64,000 bases of DNA from Rhipidocladum racemiflorum (GCA_036346355.1 CM070584.1:54209097-54273096); one strand, 5' to 3'; shown: positions 12,530-23,326, counted from the first letter of the stretch. Notes: generated from the sequence alone by a model not told the origin. Translations and numbers: made by a program.

Positions 12530-13625
12530 TAAAGCCTCAATTTACGCATAGCCTGTTATTAAATTGCCATCTATGGCTGATGAAGAGATCCCTAATCACG
12601 ATCTCCAGCGATCTGCATGCCGACAACACCACCTTCTTGGTTTCCTGACATTGCAGCACAGACCACGATCGTAACCAGTTGGTGCAAACATAACTAACCT
12701 GCAACGGAGTAGAGATTTTTTTCATTAAAAATCATATCATTTCGACCTAGCCAAATTGACCAACACAAAGTAGCAGCCCCAGCTAAATAGTAAGGCCTTA
12801 ATTCTTTTTCCAATCCCAATAACTAATTCCCAAACATATTGGTATGCTATTAGAAGGTAGCAGATTAGAAGCTGCTTGAATAACGTGCTATGCAAAACGA
12901 GCAAAATGGCGGTCAAAAAAGAGGTTTTGTACAGTTTTCTTATGGTTACAAAACAATATTTTTTGCTATCATTCCAATTTCTTTTAGAAATGTTGTCTTT
13001 TGTCAATATCACCACAAGATGTAAGTACCAAAGAAAATTTTTATTTTTAATGGCACCTTAAGCTTCCACAATTGTCGCTTTATAACTGGGACCTCTTGAT
13101 ACATTAAGATTGTATATATTGACTAAACAGAAAACTATCTATTTTGATGGAGATTCCATTGAAAAATATCCTGTTCTGATGCTAAGTGCGAACTAGCAAT
13201 TTTTGCAACAAGCTCATGACAGGCCAGTAAATTATATTGTACAATGGCCCTACGAAAGGATACATTGAGTGGAACAGAGCACATTACTTCAACCATTGTG
13301 GCATTTTTTTTAATAATGTTAAAAAGTCGAGGGTATTGTGCACTAAGGGAGTTGTTCCCAAGCCAAACATCCTGCCAAAGTCGTATTTGAGATTAATCAT
13401 GAGTTAAAAAAGAAATTATGTTTAACTTTGATTAGGCTAGCCCAAAAATGAGAGTCCTCTGCCTTCTTTTTTGCATGAGAAAGAGTCTTATTCCCCATAT
13501 ACTTTCTTCTGAGAAGAGTTTGCCATACACCATCATCATTCAGCAGCTTAAAAATCCATTTGCTAATTAAGCAGATATTTTTGACACCAAGATCTTGAAT
13601 GCCCACGCCACCTTGATCCTTGGGT
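12530..13625 (-). mobile_element. LINE remnant, reverse transcriptase C-terminus and zinc-binding region
   Basis: Read on the minus strand, the right end gives GGVGIQDLGVKNICLISKW and then LRRKYMGNKTLSHAKKK, the block that follows the reverse transcriptase core in plant L1-type LINEs. Around 13015-12740 frames give RNWNDSKK and RHFARFA-like words, matching the zf-RVT region. 12725-12537 reads LQVSYVCTNWLRSW, close to the family C-terminus. Several stops and frameshifts separate these blocks, and everything upstream is missing. It is a different copy from the LINE at 7645-8248 and lies in the opposite orientation. Confidence 0.75.
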
Positions 13626-14215
13626 TAGCATAATATATTTTACTTAGCTAACATGTATTTTTTTTTTTTTTGTAATTGTCACTTTACCAGAAAAATCTGA
13701 ATCTAAAATAATTTAATCATTTAAGCATCCTACATAGTATCTTAAAAAAATAATATAAATATAGGTAAACTACTAAGCACGAAATTTAAAAATACTAATG
13801 GACCATCGGATCTCATAGAGCCAAATCTTTATCTAGTGTTTAGTAACATCTGCGAAAGCAACAGCTTGTGGGCTTGGGCCGATGTGTTAAAGATTGCCCT
13901 GCCAAAAACCTCTTCTCTTTGTACAAAGGCCTTTTCACGCACATCGATAAAGACGGACTTCAACTTTTAAGGCATCGTGATTCGTGAATGGCTGAAAGCC
14001 AGGAGAATGAAACGTCCGAGTTTTACATGGCATGTTGCTTCCAATTTACATGAATATTTATTTCTCCATCCTGACTCAATAGTTTATCTCTAGATTGTCT
14101 TTATCACCTTTCATACCATCAAAAGGCAACTTAAGAGACAACTATTCCAATGTAATTCCTACAAGGTGTATTTTGACTTTGCACAAGAATTAAAGTTACA
14201 TTAAAATTGCGAAAG
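13626..14215. other. Gene-free stretch
   Basis: AT-rich, with a T run near 13660 and no recognisable frame. The word 'acaaggtgtattttgactttgc' near 14161 resembles the edge of a Stowaway-like repeat whose partner edge may be near 14850, which would place the CACTA element below inside an older MITE; this is tentative. Confidence 0.35.
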
Positions 14216-14218
14216 CTA

Positions 14219-14652
14219 CACTACTTCAGATTGGAGTATCACAAGCAGGAGAAAATAATATTGTGAGGAATGAGGTTCGAACCGACGACCTCACCCCTCC
14301 TCGTGACCCACGCCTCACCCGTCTAACCAACCCACCCACGCGTCATCTCTGATAGAGTAGGACAATCATTCCTTTTATTATTTCAAAAACTGGGCTTCTA
14401 CAACCGGTTGGTAACACGAACCTCTTGTAGAAAGCGGTTCATGTTACCAACCGGTTGTAGAAGTCCATAACTGGTTAGGGACACAAACCGCTTGTAGAAA
14501 TTGGGTTTTACAACCGGTTGGTGTCCCCAACCGGTTGCAGAAATCGTCTCATGGCTCGTGGCTATTGAACCGCTTGTGATGCACTATCACAATGGGTTCT
14601 AAATTTATTGGTTGTAGAGGTACCGCTTGTAATGCTCGTTTTTCTAGTAGTG
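14219..14652. mobile_element. Non-autonomous CACTA element, TSD CTA
   Basis: Left terminus CACTACTTCAGA and right terminus TCTAGTAGTG are imperfect inverted repeats. The flanking 3-bp duplications CTA (14216-14218 and 14653-14655) fit the CACTA/EnSpm superfamily. The interior carries many 'aaccggtt' and 'aagcggtt' subterminal words, some arranged as a long hairpin (about 14396-14463). No transposase is present. It is related to 22799-23326: the two share the segment with tRNA-like boxes and the 'tctctgatagagtag' stretch. Confidence 0.8.
14262..14337 (-). other. tRNA-like pol III promoter segment inside CACTA element
   Basis: On the minus strand, TGGTTAGACGGG (14318-14329) resembles an A box and GGTTCGAACC (14274-14283) matches the B box consensus, at a spacing typical of tRNA genes and tRNA-derived SINEs. 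The same arrangement occurs in the related element at 22963-23040. It does not fold as a convincing complete tRNA, so it is more likely a tRNA-derived relic than a gene. Confidence 0.45.
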
Positions 14653-14655
14653 CTA

Positions 14656-16240
14656 TGAGAGAAAATAACTTAGATGTCCTTACTTAATTGTTTTAAAAGA
14701 TGAAAGATATACTTTATGTAAGTGATAATGAATAAATGCATATAGTTGAGTGAGAATAAATAGGGGTCTAGAAGAAAATACTTCATTAAATCTACATGCG
14801 AATCTTATATTTGTGAACAAGATCATTCAAAAAGTAAGCCTTATAAAAAAGTGAACGAATGGAGTATTATCTTTTGAGTTGTCTCTGTAAGGTCTCACAT
14901 GCATTTAAGTCTTGCATGAATGTAACATCCTAAAAAGTGGCATGAAATAAAAATATGCATCTCAACATATGAATGTGCACAAAATATGAATCTGTAATTT
15001 TTAATTCTTATATCCTAAAAAGAAAATCAATATGTAATATGTTAAAAAGATAAAAGGTAATAAAGTAAAAGTAAAAGTAAAAGTAAAATGATAATAAAAT
15101 AATAAAAATTTATACTAAAGTAAATTTTCTCTAGAATTACTTTTACTATAGCCAAAAATTAATGTGAAAGCATTTATTTGAAGATAATTACCTAAAATCA
15201 ATAAATTTTATTATCAAAAATAGTCATGACAGATTTATATAAAATAGTTTGGACCTTATCTAAAGCTAAGGAATTTATTAACACTCCTCACATAAATTTC
15301 TACTTGTGATAAAAAAAAATCTCAAAAATTAATACTTACTTTATTGCCTGTAAAAATTCAAGAATGTAAAATATGAAAATCTAAAATTTTTATGAACATA
15401 TTTATTACAAAATAAATACTCAATAAACAAATTTTAAATTTTTACAGGAAATTCTCACAATCTAGCCCATCTAAATACACTAGAATCCACGATCCACTTC
15501 ATATGTGTTTTTGGATTCTAGCTTTTAGAGAATTAGTTTCTCAATAACCACAATCCAAAATCAGTTTTGAGAGAATCCAAAGCAAAAACAAATAGACCCT
15601 TAATTGGAGCTAAGGGGCCCAACAAATATGCACACGTAAATACGCAGAGATTCGTGCCGGCCATCTCTCCTGCTGGCCCCCGGTGAGGTGTTGCCGGCAC
15701 CTGATGCCGTCTGATCTGATTAATTTGTGGTGATGAGATTATAGTGTCAATTTGTTGATTTGCGGAAATTGCATAGTAAGCAAAGTGAGACTTGGTAACT
15801 TGCTATACATCTTGTTAGTCTATGACAATTACATCCACGAACCAACAAAAGAAAAAGTTCTTGGTAACTTGCTGAAGACAAAGGGATCAGATTATCATCG
15901 GGCGCAAGTGTGGTAGGTATTGTGAGAGGTTCTATGTTGGTGGTTTAGTTTGATTTTGGAGGTAATTGAGACGTGCTTAGCGAAACTTGGGTGAAGCCTC
16001 TCTAGCTTGGATAAAATCCATTCATACTTGAACCAAAAGAAGGTGGTGTGAAGAAAGGAAAAGAACAAAATTCTTATGTACTCTTGTTTACAATCGAGAG
16101 CCAAGACAACAGCGTGAATGTTTTTAGAGAGAGTATATATGTAATGAAGAACGTATAACTCACTTACGCATGCATATTCATAATACATGCCGGAAATTTT
16201 ATGGAGCCTCACAAGTGACAACCCGTCCTTACAACTAGAT
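14656..16240. other. Gene-free AT-rich stretch
   Basis: No gene seen. 15061-15089 has a short run of 'aaaagt' hexamer repeats. 15850-16220 contains a minus-strand frame of about 108 codons with no recognisable motif. Confidence 0.4.
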
Positions 16241-17747
16241 CGAGTCGTCCGAGGTTCTTGTTATCAAAAGCGTAATTTTGATTTTCTCGGGGGTTTTTTG
16301 AAACTTGGTTGGCTATAAGACGTCAGTGAATTTGCGAAAACAAGAGGAAGGACCTATCTGTGATCGCTAAAAACCAGTAGAGGACCAATTCGCGAATATA
16401 TAGAACTACATGTTTTTCTTTGCAAAATAACGTATGAAAGGACCTAAACACAATTTTAAAATTTATGAAGTCTTTTCACAAAAATATCTTGACACGTGGG
16501 CACCCGGATTACTCTCCAATTTCATGCGGCGCATATATATACTAGTGAGAGCTGCGCGCTCCGCCACGCCGTGCGAAATTTGATCCAAGTTTTTATCTCT
16601 AAAAAAAGCAGGAATATTCGAGTTTTTTTGTTCGATTGGGTATTTCTTGGGGAAAAAACGCTAGGTAAGAACCGTCGACGAAACAACGGCTCTTTTTTGG
16701 GGGAAAAATAATACATGCTCCGAGAAATATTAGATCCCAAACCACAAAAAAAACTACAGACGCCGAGTTTAACACTCTATGCAGTAAATGAGCAATAATA
16801 CATGTCTTAAAAAATATTGTAGATCGAGCCGCAAAAGAAATTTTAGATGCCGAGTTTAACACCCTATGCGCTGATTTCCCCGTGAAAAATGAGGGAAAAT
16901 AGGTAAAAACGGAGAAACAATGGACGAAAAACGAATTTCCATTTTTTGGGGGGAAATGGCCAACGAAAACATTTTCCGATCACAAAAATATTTTTTTTTC
17001 AGGCAAAACGGAGAAAGAAAACGGCGTCCCATATTTTGTTTTGGGGGAAATAGCCACCGAAAACATTTTCCCCATGCTTCGGAGGAAAAACGGATCACAA
17101 AAATATTTTTCCCGTGCAAAACGGAGAAAGGAAACGGTTTTCCACCTTTTTTTTGGAAAAACGGCCAACGAAAACATTTTTCTCATGTTCCGGAGGAAAA
17201 ACGGATCACGAAAACATTTTTTTCAGGCAAAACGGAGAAAGGAACAGCCTCTCATTTTTTTTGGGGGGGAAATAGCCACCGAAAACATTTTCCCCATGCT
17301 CCGGAGGAAAAACGGATCACGAAAATATTTTTTCCGGGCAAAACGGAGGAAGGAAACGGTTTTCCATTTTTTTTATGAAAAAACGGCAATTGAAAATATT
17401 TTTCGCATGCTCTGGAGAAAAAACGGATAACAAAAACATTTTTTTCGGACAAAACGGAGAAAGGACCCAAACGTAAAGCGTCAGGACCTATTTGTTATAA
17501 TTTTGGACCTGTTTGCTATCCTGAAAAATTAGGAAAGAGCTCGTTCGCGATTTGTACTTAACGGGAGGTCCTGCATGTAAAACGGCAAACCAGGGACCTA
17601 AACGCGAACCGATAAAAATATTTTCCCCTCACATAAAATCGCACAAGGATCCAGATGTAATTTCGAAAAAACCGGGAGGCTTTTCGTGAAATAGCGTGGG
17701 GTGACACGTGGGGGCTTGGTTGGGCTCCAAAGCCCGCCCTTATAAGG
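16241..17747. repeat. Unclassified dispersed repeat containing a tandem array
   Basis: The flanks carry phrases such as 'aaaggacctatctgtgatcgc' and 'aggcttttcgtgaaatagcgtgg', related in style to 2935-3120 and 11520-11900. The right part ends in 'aagcccgcccttataagggtg'. I cannot assign a class: terminal repeats and target duplications are not clear. Confidence 0.4.
16905..17470. repeat. 111-bp tandem array, about five units
   Basis: The landmark 'aaaacggag' recurs at 17005, 17118, 17229, 17340 and 17451, spacings of 113, 111, 111 and 111 bases. Each unit also carries 'gccaacgaaaacatttt' and 'ggaggaaaaacggatcac' variants. Because 111 is divisible by three, long repetitive frames (for example 16920-17378) stay open by chance. 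I regard the array as a minisatellite, not a gene. Confidence 0.9.
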
Positions 17748-17750
17748 GTG

Positions 17751-17753
<3 letters not shown>

Positions 17754-17788
<35 letters not shown>
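17754..17788. repeat. TA dinucleotide microsatellite
   Basis: Uninterrupted TA alternation beside the right edge of the unclassified repeat. Confidence 0.9.
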
Positions 17789-17792
<4 letters not shown>

Positions 17793-17955
17793 TATAATAT
17801 GAAATTTTTCATAAAATTCACTTTGGAATTTGGAATTTGGAGTATACGCAGAAGTATGTATGTATGTATATGCTACCACGCTACTCGGATGCCTGCACAT
17901 CCTCATATGCATGTCGATCCGCGCCGTACGTGAGCAGACTGTGCGAGCGCGCCAA

Positions 17956-18361
17956 ATGGAGAAGAGCAAGCAGAGCATTGGCCAACCCGACGTAGCCGCC
18001 GATCTCGAGCAAGGCCTAACCCAAACCCTCGTAGATTACCACCAGTCATACGGTACGGCTAGTGCGTGATGGCGGAGCACGGAGACCGCGTCGGCGCCCG
18101 CACTTCCGCAGCATGGACGGCGACGCCTACACCCCAAGATTCGTCTCCATCGGCTCGATCCACCACGCCAAAGAGACGCTCCGCCAGCGCAATCACGACC
18201 TGAAGCTCGCCTACCTCCGCGCCATCACCGCCCGCCGCCCGGGCCCCGTCGACGACGTCGGCATCCTGGCCGCGGCGCTTAGCTACAAGGCCTGCGTTGC
18301 GGAGCACAAGGATGAGGACCGCGCATTCTACACCGAGCCGGTGGGCCTTGGTTCCAAGTAG
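17956..18361 (+). pseudogene. DUF247-like N-terminal fragment
   Basis: DUF247 is a plant-specific membrane-anchored family of unknown function. The diagnostic segment here is HFRSMDGDAYTPRFVSIGSI (about 18101-18160), matching the family's 'yxPrxvSIGPxh' signature, followed by HHAKETLRQRNHDLKLAYLR, the usual helix after it. An upstream ATG at 17956 opens a frame (MEKSKQSIGQPDVA...) that stops at 18067-18069. The DUF247 words lie in another frame, so a frameshift separates them. The frame ends at 18359-18361, about 85 residues into a family that is normally 400-500 residues, and the transmembrane C-terminus is absent. Fragment or pseudogene; a short expressed gene is less likely. Confidence 0.6.
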
Positions 18362-18363
18362 AG

Positions 18364-18870
18364 GTGGGCATCGTACCGTGCCGACTCGCTTCGACATATA
18401 TCTATCGTGCTTCGTGTTTGAACCGTATCAGGTCGCGACAATCCATCATGCCTATCATACCATACCGTGCCGACCCAGCTCACCTTAGGCAAGCCCAAGC
18501 ACAATCCATTTGCACTATTGCGATGAGACGAAATGAGCTAGAAATACATGGAGTTGAGATAGTGGATACAAATATTAAAGAAAAAAAGGAACTAAATTTT
18601 ATTTATTTTTAAAAAGTTATTGGGTGATATTATAGTGCTTGTATGAGTACATGATGCTTCTTAGTACAAAGACTTATACGTTGCAAGAAGCCACCCGTCT
18701 CGCTCGATCTCTCTCAGCTCTCTTCCATCTCTCTCAATCTCTCTTAGCTCTCTCTCTCGCGCTTGTGGCTCCCTGCCTGCCTCCCTCTCCCCTGCCTCTC
18801 TCAATCTCTCTCACCTGACTCTCTTTTTTCTCACTCGTTGCTCCCCCTTTCTCTTGCCCATCTCTCTCAG

Positions 18871-18912
<42 letters not shown>

Positions 18913-19659
18913 ACTCTCCCAGCGATGAGCGAGCGAGATGATGAAAGGAGTGAAGAAAGCGATGAGCACAGTCGGTCGAGGAGAGAATAAGAGAGAGAAA
19001 GAGGGAGAACAACGAGTGAGTGAGCAACGAGATGAGCGGAGAGAGCTAGGCATCGACGAGCAGTGCCATCTGAGGAGAGGGAGAGAGGGATTGAGTGAGT
19101 GAGAGTGAGCCTGAGAGAGTGACATAAAGAGTCAGAGGAGGATGGGCAACGGTCGAGAGGGATTTCCATATGAGGGAGGTAACTTTTTCAGGAGTCAGAA
19201 GGCAACGATTAAATGCAAATGAGCAGATGGTGGTGCAACTTCTTCTTCTCCTCCATGGCACAAGCAAGCACGCCCTCAAAGACCCAAACTAGTTTTCCTC
19301 ACGAACATCCCAAATATTTAAGCGCCTATAATTGTACTTAATTACTTAAATTTCATAATTTTATTTTGTTCTCTTTTGTTTCTTCATTCCTTTTTCCACT
19401 TTTTTCCACATGTTTTTTTTTTCTCCCCCCATCTCCACCAACCACCCGGCATCCTCTGGTCTCTCCCATAGCCCTGGCCCCTGGTCGCGCTGCTGGTCAT
19501 GGAACAAACATGGTGCATACAAAGATACTGTATACAATGCAACCGGCAAGCATACGTCGGAAAACCGACGACCACAAACAAACGCACACTGAAAAATCCG
19601 AAGACGAATCTCATCAGCTCTAAACAACGTAGACATACATAAACCATTATATAAAAAAA
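18364..19659. other. Gene-free stretch with low-complexity CT/GA DNA
   Basis: 18695-18912 is strongly CT-rich with 'tctctc' tracts and ends in a CA run (18897-18912). 18930-19160 is correspondingly GA-rich on the same strand, so the two halves can partly pair. No protein family recognised. Confidence 0.5.
18695..18912. repeat. CT-rich low-complexity tract with CT and CA microsatellites
   Basis: Repeated 'tctctc' words culminate in a pure CT run at about 18868-18896 followed directly by CA repeats to 18912. Confidence 0.85.
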
Positions 19660-20721
19660 TCAACAAACTGTCATTCGACTCTGAAGATGAATTCCATCGT
19701 ACAATGTCATGGCACGGATCAATTTAAGACACCATGCATCTTGCTGACTTGGGATGAAAGCCAGAGGAGTGCTCCATGCGTTCGCAGTGCACGGGCCTAG
19801 CAGGTCATCGACAGTTTCTCCGGCGGCGAGGCGTGCGATCACCTCGTAGTCGGAACAAGCACGATGTGCCGTTTGCACGAACTCGATGGCGGCGTGATAT
19901 ATCCTGCTCTGACTCAGCGATTGGTGACCGCTGCTCCTCTCCAAGAAACTCTCTGCAGAACTCCTCCACCAAATGTGCGTCCTCGACTCCGACGGGCATC
20001 TCGTCTCTGGACGTCAGCATGCGCTCCAACTCCTGCAGCGCCAGCTGCTGCTCGTTCCTCAATTGCGGCCGCACGCTGGGTGGAGCCTCCGGGTGATCTT
20101 GATCCACCGCCTTCCTCTTCTTCTTGCCGGACTCGGACAGGGCAGCCGACGACGTCGCCGATGATACCCGCTAGCTAGTAGGCGACCGATACACCTTGCA
20201 GAGTACGAGGTCGGCGCCACCGTGTTCTTGGGAGTCGATGCCGTACTCCACCATCAGCCATCCGGGCTTGACGACACCCGACGCCGTCTTGATCTTGTAG
20301 GAAAACTTCTGGAAGCACCCACCGCCGGCGCTGTCCTTGACCGGCTTCGGGCCCGTCTCCGAGTGCCAACACTCGTTGCCGTCGGCGCCGACCGTGCGCG
20401 ACTTCCTCGCGGGGCCTCCACCGCGTGCGTTCTTGGCGCCACCGGCGTAGTGCACAGGGCTGATGAAGTACCAGACCCTGGCGTCCCCATCGCCCGTGCC
20501 AGGCGCAGGAGTGAGCTTGACCACCAGCTGGTCCGGGGCCGCGGAGGGGTGAGCTTGACCACCAGCTGGTCCGGGGCCGCGGAGTAGACGTCAACGTTGT
20601 GGATGAAGTTGGCGTGGAGGGGCTGGCCGGCGAGCTTGGGGCGGAGGAAGCGGTCGATGAGCTCGCGATCCTGGGGACAGAAGGCAAAGCCTGAAGCGAG
20701 AACGGCCGCCGCCTGAGCCAT
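19660..20721 (-). pseudogene. NAC-domain transcription factor pseudogene
   Basis: NAC proteins are plant transcription factors with an N-terminal DNA-binding domain. Reading from ATG at 20721-20719: MAQAAAVLASGFAFCPQDRE, then LIDRFLRPK, the NAC subdomain A ('GFrFxPtDeELvxxfL'). After a break the frame resumes with VWYFISP, CWHSETGPKPV, FSYKIKTASG and GWLMVEYGID with LVLCKVYRSP, matching subdomains C to E. A 38-bp tandem duplication (20511-20584) shifts the frame just before VWYF. An in-frame TAG lies at 20171-20173, but the same frame stays open afterwards (KKKRKAVDQDHPEAPP and more). A further frameshift near 19940 leads to AAIEFVQTAHRACSDYEV and a stop at about 19660. No intron is evident. 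A GATATAAG box at 20792-20785 suits its promoter. Broken by at least two frame changes, hence pseudogene. Confidence 0.8.
20511..20584. repeat. 38-bp tandem duplication in NAC gene
   Basis: The 36-base segment starting 'gtgagcttgaccacc' occurs at 20511-20546 and again at 20549-20584, an offset of 38 bases. 38 is not a multiple of three, so it puts the NAC frame out of register. Confidence 0.95.
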
Positions 20722-20784
20722 GGAGAAGATCGATGGAGCAGAGGAGGTAATGGCAATCGGTGCTGGATGGATGGGTGACCTCGC

Positions 20785-20792
20785 CTTATATC
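20785..20792 (-). promoter_or_regulatory. Likely TATA box of the NAC pseudogene
   Basis: GATATAAG on the minus strand, about 65 bases upstream of the NAC ATG. Position and sequence suit a plant TATA box; no other evidence. Confidence 0.4.
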
Positions 20793-22798
20793 GCCGTGGG
20801 GGAGAATTCGGATTCGTCATTAATTTCCATGGCGGCCGAGGTGCATGCGGATGCGGATTAATCGCTCCCACGCGGAGACGAGCTGCTAGCTTAGCTTATT
20901 GCATGCAGCGCGCTGGTCGACTTGGGTGCCAATTAATCCCATTCCAATGAATGCTATCAATATATGTAGTAAATAATCCAGAGATAGATCAATACTTCAT
21001 CGTGGAGAAGTTGGATGAAGAGTACCTCGAGCTTCCTATGTCAAATCTGTAGATCAATCTAAGAAATTAGTGTTGCATTTTTCTCCAGATCTTGTAACAA
21101 GATGGGGCTCATTGGTATATCGGCCTCATCTAGAGGATGCCCTTGTATGTAGATAGTAAAAATTTAGGAGGGGTAAAATGTAAAAGGGACTTAGTAAAAT
21201 AGGGAGAAGTAGTGTGAAGAAGGTCATCTCAACCGTCTCTATTAGTATTTTCATGGCCATGGCTGCATCTGCATAGGCTTGATCAGTTGCACACTTACAC
21301 AACAGAGTCGGAGATAGACATAAAAAAAAATTGTATTGTTTAACTCAACTCATGTAGGGCAATGAAGTTACAAACTAATACGCCGATGCTGATTAGGCTG
21401 GCTGTTTAGACGATAGAAAGTCTAAGTTGGGTTATTCTGTATTTGTTGGTGACAAGCTCGTTAGTTGGAGAAGCAAGGAACAGAATGTACGTAGTTAGCA
21501 ACGAGACCGGCCGCCGCCTGAGCCATCGATCTAGATTAATTGTTGATGTTGGCTTGGCCGATGGCCCTTCCTTTTTATGCTGGGTGGATGCAGGAGATGG
21601 ATCCATGGCAATGCAAGACGGTGGACTAGCTGCGGCCGGCCGGAGATGGAAATGAACGAGGATCCAAGAGCAGAAGCTAACGCGGTTGTTGACATCAAAC
21701 GGAAGACGACGCATGGATGCGGCCGGATTCCTACCACTCGATGTCTCCTGCTTCCAATCCGATTCCGACACGGTAGTATCGATCATTCATCTATATATCA
21801 TCCATGCATGCGTATGTATGTATCCGCATTGTGCTCGATCAAGCATCGATCCATTGCAGCCTGTTGACGTCGATCGAAGCTATATAGCATGTAGACTTTG
21901 TGCTACTCGACTAAAGCAAGATCATGAGGCACCTACTAGCTAGCTATTAATACTAATTTTTCGCCTTGTGGGCACTATCAAAGTATCAAGTATTACCAAG
22001 TGCTTAATTAATCTGGCTAGATGTACGTACCAGTAAATCTTTCGGCCATTTGCTCACATGCACATTAGTAATTACCTTGCATGCAAGATTAGTTAGATTA
22101 TGGACTGACACGAGAATCCTTGAAGCTCACATTACAGCCAGCTCCTCTTCATTAATCCATCTGCACAAATAATTACGATACATATAACCAAAATCTGAAG
22201 TAAGTTTCTGGCCAAATGTCAGGCATTGGAACTGAGTGACATAATGAAGACCTGAAGATGATGTTCGTCAGCTGAAGAAGACGGCTTGGAGGCTGAAGGG
22301 GTACCGACTTCACTCAAAAGCATGAACGGGCCAGATCAAATTTCATGAATTACCTAGATAGATCCCAGTGTGTTAAAGTAAAGTAGTAATTACTGTTGCT
22401 GTAAGTCTATTCTGAAGTGTTGTCGGTAAACTATTTACTGCAGTCATTGTAACAGACTTTAGGCTTAAAAGGCCAACAACTCTCTGGAAGGACCTATCAT
22501 CTTGAGACACAAGAAAGTAAACTTCATAGAACTAGCGTCGTCGTAGCTCTAGATTATCTAGTTTTCCGTTGCTGTGTTTTCCGATTGATTCCGTCATTGG
22601 CGGGTCCTGACACCACATTAGTCGGAGGAGTTCGTCGACATGCTGGTGCTGGACGGCTGCATCATCCTCAAGCACACGCATGCTCAACTGCGCCATAGGG
22701 TTCCAGGAGCCGCAGCTGCACCCAGATCCCCTTCTTCGTCCTCGCCGAGCTGCGCGCGCGCTCGCCGCTGTGTCAGGACTTCGAGGCGTGCCGGGCGG
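20793..22798. other. Gene-free stretch with a partial duplication of the NAC start
   Basis: At 21508-21527 the text 'ggccgccgcctgagccat' repeats the NAC start region (20703-20721), with an upstream AT-rich box near 21572-21578 on the minus strand. The copy diverges after about six codons. The remainder, 21600-22798, shows no recognisable gene; 22640-22798 is GC-rich with short frames only. Confidence 0.45.
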
Positions 22799-23326
22799 CA
22801 CTACTACAGAATCAGCTTGTAGAAGCGGTTCGAAACCACTTCTAGAAGCGGTTTTACAACCGCTTCTAGGCAACCGGTTGTGATACCTCGAAGGGTATCA
22901 CAAGCGGTTCTAGGAACCGCTTGTGGTGGTGCGACACCAAGCGGTAAAAGGTAGTAATAATATCGTGGGAACGAGATTCGAACCCACGACCAGCACTCCA
23001 ACCTCGTGACTCGCCTCATCCATCTAGCCAACCCACCCACGCGTGCTCTCTGATAGAGTAGGGCACGCATTCCTTTTATTATTTCTAAAACTGGACTTCT
23101 ACAAGCGGTTCGTGACACGAACCCCTTCTGAAGGGGGTCTTTAGAAGGGGTTCGTGTCACGAACCCCTTCTAAAGGTGGGGCTTTAGATGGGGTTGGTGC
23201 CCCGAACCGCTTCTAGAGATCCCCTCCGGTCTGTTGTTATAAACCGCTTCTGTTGTGAGCATTATAACCGGTTCGCACCAAACCGTTGCTAATATGCCGC
23301 TTGTGATACCCGGTTTTGTAGTAGTG
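22799..23326. mobile_element. Non-autonomous CACTA element, TSD CGG
   Basis: Perfect inverted termini CACTACTACA and TGTAGTAGTG are flanked by 3-bp duplications CGG (22796-22798 and 23327-23329), diagnostic of the CACTA superfamily. Subterminal 'aagcggtt' and 'aaccgctt' words recur in both orientations and form long hairpins (about 22848-22923 and 23100-23172). No transposase is encoded. It shares its central segment with 14219-14652 and is better preserved. Confidence 0.9.
22963..23040 (-). other. tRNA-like pol III promoter segment inside CACTA element
   Basis: On the minus strand TGGCTAGATGG (23030-23020) resembles an A box and GGTTCGAATC (22984-22975) is an excellent B box. Outer bases GTGGG and CCCAC could pair as an acceptor-like stem. 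The D- and anticodon-arm geometry is not convincing, so this is a tRNA-derived relic or SINE head rather than a functional tRNA gene. Confidence 0.5.

Noticed and set aside
16920..17430. Two overlapping repetitive proteins on the plus strand
   Set aside because: They are translations of the 111-bp tandem array in different frames, with no start context or domain.
20254..20871. 205-codon minus-strand NAC-like protein
   Set aside because: After the 38-bp duplication it runs in the wrong frame; the true NAC second half is in the other register.
14262..23040. Functional tRNA genes in the CACTA elements
   Set aside because: A and B boxes match but the arms do not form a proper cloverleaf, and the copies differ in the stems.
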